Assembly: GCA_947631695.1 (NCBI GenBank)
Contig: CANRMH010000003.1
Coordinates: forward strand, 1-39,810
Source: an uncultured Lachnospiraceae bacterium
GTDB taxonomy: Bacteria > Bacillota > Clostridia > Lachnospirales > Lachnospiraceae
DNA: 39,810 nt
Direction of reading: 5' to 3'
The notes below the pieces were generated by a model. That model saw only the letters and a list, made by a program, of their open reading frames with translations, was not told where the DNA came from and did no database searches. How positions within the stretch are numbered: the stretch's first letter is position 1; every line of letters begins with the position of its first letter. A program made the translations under genes and the position numbers. Of this stretch, positions 33,129-39,810 are shown one piece after another.

Positions 33129-33908
33129 GTGGGCAATAGGATAGCCGAGGAATATTACGGATCAAAAGAAGCGGTCCGGCTGAATAAATATATCAGCGAA
33201 TCCGGTTTCTGTTCCAGAAGGGAGGCCGACCGGCTGATCAAGGCCGGAAAGGTGCAGGTCGACGGAAAGGCCGCCTCCTGTGGAATGAAGGTGATGCAGG
33301 GACAGCGGGTCACCGTTGGGAAAAAAGTGATCTCCCCGAAGGACGAGATGGTGGCGCTGGCGGTGAATAAACCGGAGGGTATCGTCTGTACGGAGGAGAA
33401 GAGGGAGCGCGGCAGTATCGTCCGTTTTCTGAATTACCCTGTGCGGATCACCTATGCGGGCCGCCTGGATAAAGACTCCAGAGGTCTGCTGATCATGACG
33501 AACAATGGAGAGATGATCGACCGGATGATGCGTGCGCGCAATTTCCATGAGAAAGAATATAAAGTCAAAGTAAATAAAATAGTTACTAAAGAATTTTTAA
33601 AAGCATTATCCGACGGGGTAAGAATCACGGACGAGGAAAAAAAGATCGACGTAGTTACCAGACCGTGCCGTGTGGAACAGGTCGGGAAATATACGTTCCG
33701 GATCATTTTGACGCAGGGATTGAACCGCCAGATCCGCAGGATGTGCGAGGCGCTGGGGTATCGGGTCACGGAGCTGGAGCGTACGCGGATCATGAATATA
33801 GAACTCGGTTCATTGAAACCGGGAGAGTACCGGAAACTTACGGATGAGGAATTAGACGGACTGTACGAACAGATGGAAAAATCCAGAAACGAAGCGGCAG
33901 GGAGATAG
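33129..33908 (+). CDS. rluF: 23S rRNA pseudouridine synthase, RluF type
   Basis: It isomerises a uridine in 23S rRNA (U2604 in E. coli for RluF). The 259-residue product has an S4 RNA-binding domain (about 14-62, RLNKYISESGFCSRREADRL) and a catalytic domain with GRLDKDSRG (catalytic Asp114). The C-terminal LTQGLNRQIRRMCE and LERTRIMN are close to RluF. GTG 33129 is chosen as start: it follows GAGG by 7 bases and lies downstream of the promoter, while the longer frame from ATG 33045 includes the promoter and gives a non-conserved N-terminus. ligA follows after one base. Confidence 0.9.
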   Translation: MGNRIAEEYYGSKEAVRLNKYISESGFCSRREADRLIKAGKVQVDGKAASCGMKVMQGQRVTVGKKVISPKDEMVALAVNKPEGIVCTEEKRERGSIVRFLNYPVRITYAGRLDKDSRGLLIMTNNGEMIDRMMRARNFHEKEYKVKVNKIVTKEFLKALSDGVRITDEEKKIDVVTRPCRVEQVGKYTFRIILTQGLNRQIRRMCEALGYRVTELERTRIMNIELGSLKPGEYRKLTDEELDGLYEQMEKSRNEAAGR

Positions 33909-33909
33909 C

Positions 33910-35874
33910 ATGGATCGGGAACAGAAAACCAAACGGATGCAGGAACTGACGGAACTTTTGAATCGGGCCGGAAAAGCGTATTATCAGGACGCGGAAGAGA
34001 TCATGAGCAATTATGAGTACGACGCGCTTTATGACGAGCTGAAAGGCCTGGAGGCGGAGCTGGGGATCACGCTGTCCAACAGCCCTACGGCAAATGTGGG
34101 GTACGAGGTGTTGAGCGAGCTTCCGAAGGAACGGCATGAGACGGCGATGCTGTCCCTGGATAAGACGAAGGATGTGGAGGCGCTGAAAGCGTTCGCCGGG
34201 GATCAGAAGGTAGTCGTATCCTGGAAGATGGACGGACTCACAGTAGTATTGACATACCGGGAGGGACGGCTTGAAAAGGCGGTGACGCGCGGAAACGGCG
34301 AAGTGGGCGAAGTGATCACGAACAATGCAAAGGTATTCTGCAATCTCCCTCTTCAGATCGCCTACAAGAAAGATCTGATCCTGAGAGGCGAGGCGGTCAT
34401 CGGATATCGGGATTTTCAGAGGATCAACGGGGAGATCGCCGAGGCGGAAGCCAGGTATAAAAATCCAAGAAACCTGTGCAGCGGTTCCGTGCGGCAGCTG
34501 AACAACCGCGTCACGGCTCAGAGGAACGTCAGGTTCTATGCGTTTTCGCTGGTACAGGCGGACGGAGTGGATTTTCGGAACTCCCGCGCCAGACAGCTGG
34601 ACTGGCTGCAGTCGCAGGGGTTTGAGGTGGTGGAACACTACACGGTCACGAGGGAAGAACTGGAAGAGAAAGTGACCGAATTTTCGGAAAAGATTTCAGA
34701 GAACGATTTTCCCTCGGATGGACTGGTATTGATATATGACGACATCGCGTACGGCCGGTCGCTTGGCAGGACTTCAAAATTTCCGAGAGATTCCTTTGCC
34801 TTTAAGTGGGCGGACGAGACGCGCGAGACGGTTCTTCGCGAGATCGAATGGAGTCCCTCCAGGACAGGGCTGATCAACCCCGTCGCCGTTTTTGAACCGG
34901 TGGAGCTGGAGGGGACGACCGTAAGCCGCGCCAGCGTGCATAATATCAGTATTGTGGAAGAACTGGAGCTGGGGATCGGCGATGAGATCGAGGTCTATAA
35001 GGCAAATATGATCATCCCCCAGATTGCGCGCAATCTGACCAGAAGCGGGGCGGCGAAGCCTCCGTCCGTCTGCCCGGTCTGCGGGGGAAAGACGGAAGTG
35101 CGCAAGGTCAGCAATGCCAAAGCATTGTATTGTACCAATCCCGAGTGTCAGGCGAAGCAGGTCAAATCCTACGCGCTGTTTGCGAGCAGGGACGCGCTGA
35201 ATATAGAAGGATTGTCGGAAGCGACGCTGGAGAAATTCATTGCAAAGGGATTCATCCGCGACTATACGGATCTCTTCCATCTGGACCGGTATCAGGAAGA
35301 AATCTGCGAGATGGAGGGATTTGGAGAAAAATCCTTCCGGAATCTGTCTGAGAGTGTGAAGAAGGCCAGAACCACCACGCTGCCGAGACTCGTCTATGCG
35401 CTTGGGATCGCGAACGTGGGATTGGCAAACGCGAAAATGATCTGCCGCGCGCTTGACTATGACGAAAGCAGGATCATGGATGCGACGAAGGAGGAACTGA
35501 GCGAGATTCCCGGCGTGGGAGACGTCATTGCCGGGGCGTACGCGGATTATTTCTCGAAGCCGGCGCACCGGGAAGAGTATCAGAAGCTTCTGGATGAGCT
35601 GGTCATTGAAAAGGAGGAGAGCGCGGGCGATCAGATCTTCGAGGGGAAGACATTTGTGATCACGGGGAGCCTGGATCATTTTGCCAACCGCGCAGAGATG
35701 AAAGAACTGATAGAGAGCAGAGGCGGAAAGGTCACAGGTTCCGTGACGTCAAAAACGGATTATCTGATCAATAACCGCGCGGAGTCCGCATCCTCCAAAA
35801 ATAAAAAAGCGATACAGCTGGGGATTCCGGTCATTTCGGAAGAAACCTTTCTGGAAATGCTGCAGTCTGTATGA
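33910..35874 (+). CDS. ligA: NAD-dependent DNA ligase with divergent adenylation motif
   Basis: It joins nicked DNA using NAD. The 654-residue product has the Ia domain (YYQDAEEIMSNYEYDALYDEL), then the nucleotidyltransferase core. The core reads SWKMDGL, with adenylated Lys106, where most LigA proteins have EPKxDG, and TRGNG where TRGDG is usual. An OB domain, a Cys4 zinc finger (Cys388, Cys391, Cys408, Cys413), helix-hairpin-helix repeats (EIPGVGDVIAG) and a C-terminal BRCT domain (about 574-654) follow. The length is near the usual 670. It begins one base after rluF with an AGGGAG site. All domains are present, so activity is expected. Confidence 0.95.
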   Translation: MDREQKTKRMQELTELLNRAGKAYYQDAEEIMSNYEYDALYDELKGLEAELGITLSNSPTANVGYEVLSELPKERHETAMLSLDKTKDVEALKAFAGDQKVVVSWKMDGLTVVLTYREGRLEKAVTRGNGEVGEVITNNAKVFCNLPLQIAYKKDLILRGEAVIGYRDFQRINGEIAEAEARYKNPRNLCSGSVRQLNNRVTAQRNVRFYAFSLVQADGVDFRNSRARQLDWLQSQGFEVVEHYTVTREELEEKVTEFSEKISENDFPSDGLVLIYDDIAYGRSLGRTSKFPRDSFAFKWADETRETVLREIEWSPSRTGLINPVAVFEPVELEGTTVSRASVHNISIVEELELGIGDEIEVYKANMIIPQIARNLTRSGAAKPPSVCPVCGGKTEVRKVSNAKALYCTNPECQAKQVKSYALFASRDALNIEGLSEATLEKFIAKGFIRDYTDLFHLDRYQEEICEMEGFGEKSFRNLSESVKKARTTTLPRLVYALGIANVGLANAKMICRALDYDESRIMDATKEELSEIPGVGDVIAGAYADYFSKPAHREEYQKLLDELVIEKEESAGDQIFEGKTFVITGSLDHFANRAEMKELIESRGGKVTGSVTSKTDYLINNRAESASSKNKKAIQLGIPVISEETFLEMLQSV

Positions 35875-35908
35875 TCGAAGTATAAATATATAATAGGAAG
35901 GGATTACC

Positions 35909-37306
35909 ATGTCAGAAAAAGACCATGTAAACGAAACGGAAGAAATTGAAAAGACGGAGAAGCCGGAGGTCGTATCGGACGAAGATGAGTACGAGAAAGT
36001 GTGCTTTATGTGTCATCGTCCGGAAAGCGTGACGGGGAAGATGATGGATCTGCCCAACCATATTTCCGTTTGTCAGGAATGTATGCAGAAAAGCTTCGAC
36101 GTTATGAACAACGGCTCGTTTGATCTCAGCCGCCTCATGAATCTTCCCGGCGTACAGATATTTAATATGTCGGATATGGAAAACGCGGTTCCGAAGAAGC
36201 AGAAGATCAAAAAGAAAAAAGAGGGCGAACAGGCGAAACCGGTTCTGGATATCCGGAATATTCCCGCTCCCCATAAGATAAAGGCCAGGCTGGATGATTT
36301 TGTCGTGGGGCAGGAACGAGCGAAAAAAGCGATGTCCGTGGCGGTTTACAACCATTATAAGCGGGTGGCCACCGATACGATGGACGACATTGAGATCGAG
36401 AAGTCCAATATGCTGATGATCGGGCCGACCGGATGCGGCAAAACCTACCTGGTAAAAACCCTGGCGAAGCTTCTGGATGTTCCGCTTGCGATCACGGACG
36501 CGACGTCCCTGACGGAAGCCGGGTATATCGGGGACGACATTGAGAGCGTGGTCTCCAAGCTCCTGGCGGCGGCGGACAACGACGTCGAGAAGGCGGAGCA
36601 GGGAATTATTTTCATCGATGAGATTGACAAAATCGCAAAGAAAAGCGACAACCATCAGAGGGACGTGAGCGGGGAGTCGGTGCAGCAGGGGATGCTGAAA
36701 CTTCTGGAGGGCAGCGACGTAGAGGTTCCGGTGGGGGCGAACAGCAAGAATGCGATGGTACCCCTTACGACCGTCAATACGAAAAATATCCTGTTCATCT
36801 GCGGCGGGGCATTTCCGGATCTCGATCAGATCATCCGGGAGCGCCTGAACAGGCAGTCGTCCATCGGATTTAACGCGGATCTGAAGGATAAGTACGACCT
36901 GGATAAGAAGATCCTGGAAAAAGTAACGATCGAAGATTTGAGAAAATTCGGCATGATACCGGAATTTTTGGGACGCCTTCCGATCGTCTTCACCCTGCAG
37001 GGGCTGACGGAGGATTTGCTGGTCAGGATCCTTCGGGAACCGAAAAATGCGATCCTGAAACAGTACCAGAAGCTTCTGGCGCTGGACGAGGTAAAGCTGG
37101 AATTCGACGACGGGGCGCTGCAGGCGATCGCCGCGAAAGCAATAAAAAAAGATACCGGCGCAAGGGCGCTGCGCGCGATCATCGAGGAATTTATGATGGA
37201 CATCATGTATGAGATCCCGAAGGACGACAGCATCGGCCGGGTTACGATCACCAGAGAGTATATTGAAGGGACCGGCGGCCCGCTGATCACGCTGCGCGGC
37301 CAGTAG
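35909..37306 (+). CDS. clpX: ClpX-type AAA+ unfoldase, divergent paralogue
   Basis: The 465-residue product has an N-terminal Cys4 zinc domain (Cys32, Cys35, Cys55, Cys58) with spacing and sequence unlike standard ClpX, after an acidic 30-residue extension. The AAA+ core has Walker A GPTGCGKT (172-179), pore loop GYIG (205-208), Walker B IIFIDE (Asp237, Glu238), and IGF (319-321) for docking to ClpP. The RKH substrate loop is replaced by SKN (279-281). No clpP or trigger-factor gene is adjacent, unlike the usual clpX locus. It probably feeds ClpP with a different substrate set. A TATAAT at 35889-35894 may add a weak local promoter. Confidence 0.9.
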   Translation: MSEKDHVNETEEIEKTEKPEVVSDEDEYEKVCFMCHRPESVTGKMMDLPNHISVCQECMQKSFDVMNNGSFDLSRLMNLPGVQIFNMSDMENAVPKKQKIKKKKEGEQAKPVLDIRNIPAPHKIKARLDDFVVGQERAKKAMSVAVYNHYKRVATDTMDDIEIEKSNMLMIGPTGCGKTYLVKTLAKLLDVPLAITDATSLTEAGYIGDDIESVVSKLLAAADNDVEKAEQGIIFIDEIDKIAKKSDNHQRDVSGESVQQGMLKLLEGSDVEVPVGANSKNAMVPLTTVNTKNILFICGGAFPDLDQIIRERLNRQSSIGFNADLKDKYDLDKKILEKVTIEDLRKFGMIPEFLGRLPIVFTLQGLTEDLLVRILREPKNAILKQYQKLLALDEVKLEFDDGALQAIAAKAIKKDTGARALRAIIEEFMMDIMYEIPKDDSIGRVTITREYIEGTGGPLITLRGQ

Positions 37307-37360
37307 AAAAGCGTAAGCGCCAGCAAGCGCGTGAAAGAAAAATACATAGTTTGAAAAACG

Positions 37361-37398
37361 CCTCATATACTGAACAAAAAAAGTATATGAGGTTTTTT
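37361..37398 (+). terminator. Terminator-like hairpin containing the subtilase ribosome binding site
   Basis: CCTCATATACT (37361-37371) pairs perfectly with AGTATATGAGG (37382-37392) across a 10-base A-rich loop and is followed by six T. It would end the clpX transcript. GAGG in the right arm is also the only ribosome binding site for the ATG at 37399, six bases away, so the hairpin masks it with CCTC. Confidence 0.8.
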
Positions 37399-39105
37399 AT
37401 GCCGGACGCCGAGACATGCAAGATGCGAATTTTGTCGGAGGAATACAGAGATTTTATTATTGCGCAGGAGGGAGGAAGGGACAGGTTCAATATACCGGAG
37501 GACCAGCTGTGCAGCCAGCATATCGGAGTAGGATACGATGTGCTGTATGTCGAGCAGATGTTCGCGGAGCCGCTGGGATTTAACGGCTTTACATATAATT
37601 CGATCCCTCAGTGTTACACGCTTTTGGACATGGCGGCCATGAATCAGGCCGGAATCAGCCAGGTGCAGAATTATCCTACTCTTCCGCTGATGGGAAATAA
37701 TATTATGATCGGTTTTGTGGACACCGGGATCGATTACACGAATACCGTGTTCCGGAATCTGGACGGTACGACCAGGATCAAAGGGATCTGGGATCAGACG
37801 ATCCAGACCGGCGAACCCCCGGAAGGATTTGCCTACGGGAGCGAATATACGGAGGAAATGATCAACCAGGCGCTGATGACGGCGGACCCGGCGGGCATAG
37901 TCCCCACGGAGGACGTATCGGGACACGGCACGTTTGTCGCAAGCATGGCGGCGGGAAGCGCAGATGCGGAAAATCAGTTTCTGGGGGCGGCCCCGGAGAC
38001 GTCGCTGGCTGTTGTCAAATTGAAATCCGCCAAAAACTATCTGCGCGATTTCTATCAGATTCCGGAGGACGCGCCCTGTTATCAGGAAAACGACATTATG
38101 CTGGGAATCCAGTATTTGCTTTCCGTGGCGAGAACCTACGATATGCCGATCGTCATCTGTATCGCGCTGGGAAGTAATTTCGGAGGACACAATGGAACCA
38201 CCCCGCTGGAGATCATGCTTCAGCTTTATTCCATCTGGCTGAACAGGGCGATCATCATGGGGGTCGGAAATGAGGCGAACCAGAGACACCACTATTTTGG
38301 CCGGGTACAGAATATGGAAGCGAAAAAGGAAGTGGAGATCCGCGTGGGAAGCCGGGTAAAAGGCTTTACGATGGAACTGTGGACGGAACTTCCGAATCTT
38401 ATGACGCTGTCTATCGTATCTCCTACGGGGGAGGTCGTGCCGAGAATTTCCGTGAAGCAGGGAACCAACGCAGTCTTTCGGTTTTTGTTTGAAAACACGG
38501 AGGTTTCCGTGCATTTTCGGATCCTGGTGGAGAGGAATGATTCACAGCTTATCTTTTTCCGGTTCGTTGCCCCGGCGGAGGGGATATGGAGGATTGTTGT
38601 GGAGCCGATCAAATTTGCCGGAGGGGAGTTCCACATCTGGCTTCCGGTTACGGAATTTCTGTCGGGAGAGGTGGTTTTCCTGGAACCGGATCCGAATATC
38701 ACGCTGACCTCGCCGTCCTCCATCGGCTGCGGGATTGCGGTCGCCTATTACAATGGAAATGAAAATAGTGTTGATATTAATTCCGGCAGGGGCTATACTA
38801 GAGTTGGAAAAATCAAGCCGGATTTTGCCGCTCCGGGCGTCAATGTGCTGGGAGCGCTGCCGGGAGGCAGATTTGCGAGAAGATCCGGATCCAGCGTAGC
38901 GGTCGGCATTGCGGCGGGCGCGGCGGCGCTTCTGATGGAATGGGTGATTTACTATGCGGGCGGAGTGGGGATCGATACCCAGCAGCTTAAGAATTTGTTC
39001 ATACTCGGAGCCGTGCAGAGGCCGGGCATGGAATACCCGAACCGCGAGTGGGGCTACGGAACGCTGGATTTGTACAACGTCCTGCAGAGGATCAGGGAGA
39101 TCTAA
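37399..39105 (+). CDS. S8 family serine peptidase (subtilase), no signal peptide
   Basis: The 568-residue product has the subtilisin triad: Asp108 in GFVDTGIDY, His176 in SGHGTFVAS and Ser499 in SGSSVAVG, where GTSMA is usual. A large insert between about 300 and 450 looks beta-rich, as in the Csp proteases of Clostridium spores. There is no signal peptide or visible prodomain cleavage site, so it may act inside the cell or spore, or leave by another route. ATG 37399 is chosen for its GAGG at 6-base spacing; in-frame starts upstream (37351, 37387) lie in the hairpin. It follows clpX with no clear promoter of its own. Confidence 0.88.
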   Translation: MPDAETCKMRILSEEYRDFIIAQEGGRDRFNIPEDQLCSQHIGVGYDVLYVEQMFAEPLGFNGFTYNSIPQCYTLLDMAAMNQAGISQVQNYPTLPLMGNNIMIGFVDTGIDYTNTVFRNLDGTTRIKGIWDQTIQTGEPPEGFAYGSEYTEEMINQALMTADPAGIVPTEDVSGHGTFVASMAAGSADAENQFLGAAPETSLAVVKLKSAKNYLRDFYQIPEDAPCYQENDIMLGIQYLLSVARTYDMPIVICIALGSNFGGHNGTTPLEIMLQLYSIWLNRAIIMGVGNEANQRHHYFGRVQNMEAKKEVEIRVGSRVKGFTMELWTELPNLMTLSIVSPTGEVVPRISVKQGTNAVFRFLFENTEVSVHFRILVERNDSQLIFFRFVAPAEGIWRIVVEPIKFAGGEFHIWLPVTEFLSGEVVFLEPDPNITLTSPSSIGCGIAVAYYNGNENSVDINSGRGYTRVGKIKPDFAAPGVNVLGALPGGRFARRSGSSVAVGIAAGAAALLMEWVIYYAGGVGIDTQQLKNLFILGAVQRPGMEYPNREWGYGTLDLYNVLQRIREI

Positions 39106-39128
39106 CAAGAAAAAAGGAGAAGAGAACG

Positions 39129-39419
39129 ATGACGGATTTTTTTGATGATTTAGGGAAGAAGATTACCGGGGTAGCAAGCGATATCGGAAAGAAAACGGGC
39201 GAAACGCTTGAGATTCAGAAGATAAAGGGAGACATTTATATGCTGAATCGCAAAAACGAGCGGGATTTCAGGGAAATTGGAAGGATCGTGTATGAAAAAT
39301 TCCGGAATCATGAGGTGGAGGACATAGAGCTGGTGTCGCTTTGCGAGTCGATTGAAGAGAGGGATCAGGAAATCGAACAGTACAGAGACGAGATCGCGAA
39401 TATCAAAGGAGAAGCGTAG
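39129..39419 (+). CDS. Small coiled-coil protein of unknown function
   Basis: The 96-residue, highly charged protein begins MTDFFDDLGKKITGVASDIG, which could form an amphipathic helix. The second half is a likely coiled coil (about 60-95, SIEERDQEIEQYRDEI). I do not recognise a named family. Similar short proteins in clostridia often carry a zinc ribbon at the end; this one has a single Cys and no ribbon. A GGAGAAGAG site precedes the ATG, and the gene sits 23 bases after the subtilase and 23 before the next gene. Confidence 0.78.
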   Translation: MTDFFDDLGKKITGVASDIGKKTGETLEIQKIKGDIYMLNRKNERDFREIGRIVYEKFRNHEVEDIELVSLCESIEERDQEIEQYRDEIANIKGEA

Positions 39420-39442
39420 AATTGCGGTAGAGAGGAAAGACA

Positions 39443-39810
39443 GTGGAAGAGCAAAACGGAGCAAACCTTAGAAAAGAGCATGAGCGCAAAAGAATGGCCG
39501 CGCAGAAAAAGCGCCGCCAGCAGGTAAAAATCCGACGGATCCTGCTTGCAGCGGCGGTTTTGATCGTTGGATTATCCGCTGCGGGCGTTTACGGCGTCCG
39601 CCATATGGCGCAGAACAGCGGAAAAAAATCAGAATCCAAAAAGAGCGTGCAGGAAGGCCTCGAAGAGCAGAAGAAGGAAGAGAATCAGACGCAGGAAGGG
39701 CAGACGCAGAGCGAAGATCAGACCAATGAAACTTCTGAGGAGGAACGCGCAAAGGAGATCGAGCAGGTCAGGGAGCAGGCAAAGGCGTCCGGCTGCCCGG
39801 ACGAAATTCT
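39443..39810 (+). CDS. Membrane-anchored extracytoplasmic protein, N-terminal part (possibly C39-like peptidase)
   Basis: A GTG start at 39443, behind AGAGGAAAG, opens a frame that runs off the right edge (122 complete codons visible). A basic cytoplasmic tail (about 1-32, KRMAAQKKRRQQVKIRR) precedes one membrane helix (about 33-52). A Gln/Glu/Lys-rich linker follows, and then EQAKASGCPDEI. In clostridial proteins I recall, a similar anchor, linker and Pro-Glu motif leads into a C39-like peptidase domain, but that domain is beyond the window. The functional guess is weak. Confidence 0.7.
   Translation, partial: MEEQNGANLRKEHERKRMAAQKKRRQQVKIRRILLAAAVLIVGLSAAGVYGVRHMAQNSGKKSESKKSVQEGLEEQKKEENQTQEGQTQSEDQTNETSEEERAKEIEQVREQAKASGCPDEI

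Noticed and set aside
35912..37366. A 484-codon minus-strand frame opposite clpX
   Set aside because: clpX is certain from its AAA+ motifs; the antisense frame shows no domain.

Overview
This window looks like chromosome from an anaerobic Gram-positive gut-type Clostridium relative, most likely Lachnospiraceae. The grounds are an oxygen-sensitive class III ribonucleotide reductase, SLH-anchored surface proteins, strong GGAGG ribosome binding sites, TTGACA/TATAAT promoters, a T-box leader, a CIRCE operator, and tRNA-dependent asparagine formation by an archaeal-type AspRS with GatCAB. Family placement is inference from gene content. Both edges cut a gene: an AEC-type transporter on the left (minus strand) and an anchored extracytoplasmic protein on the right.

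Layout. 1-3320: partial AEC transporter, divergent from nrdD-nrdG, with a near-consensus NrdR box just downstream of the nrdD promoter. 3327-11321: two secreted SLH-anchored proteins. One is a 1413-residue putative clan-A glycosidase with carbohydrate-binding modules. The other is a 564-residue protein with alternating Cys-x2-Cys repeats. Between them lies a lower-GC AbiEi/AbiEii (type IV toxin-antitoxin) pair on the minus strand. 11367-13793: an FtsX/MacB-like permease with Met/Gly-rich extracytoplasmic stretches, and its ATPase. 13847-18409: a tightly overlapping operon of YdiB-like quinate/shikimate dehydrogenase, type I dehydroquinase and a complete TRAP transporter, which reads as import and conversion of quinate or shikimate. 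18424-20349: a small membrane protein and a convergent CapA-like protein sharing a bidirectional terminator.

20568-26256: two XRE regulators, then a T-box leader (candidate Asn specifier AAC) controlling a non-discriminating AspRS and gatCAB. Together these make Asn-tRNA(Asn), and probably also Gln-tRNA(Gln), by transamidation. 26251-30218: a GNAT acetyltransferase convergent with gatB (shared TCATGA stop), with its promoter interlocked with the divergent promoter of a second ABC exporter pair. 30239-32498: htpG behind a perfect CIRCE element. 32511-32996: a minus-strand protein of unknown function. 33067-39810: rluF, ligA with an unusual adenylation motif, a ClpX paralogue lacking the RKH loop, a leaderless subtilase whose ribosome binding site lies inside a terminator-like hairpin, a small coiled-coil protein, and the partial anchored protein.

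No tRNA, rRNA, CRISPR array, insertion sequence or phage gene was seen. The only stretch over 300 bases without a gene is 21229-21647, which holds the T-box leader. The points most worth a second look are the quinate/shikimate import operon, the divergent ClpX next to the subtilase hairpin, the AspRS/T-box transamidation operon, the unusual surface glycosidase, and the AbiE cassette.
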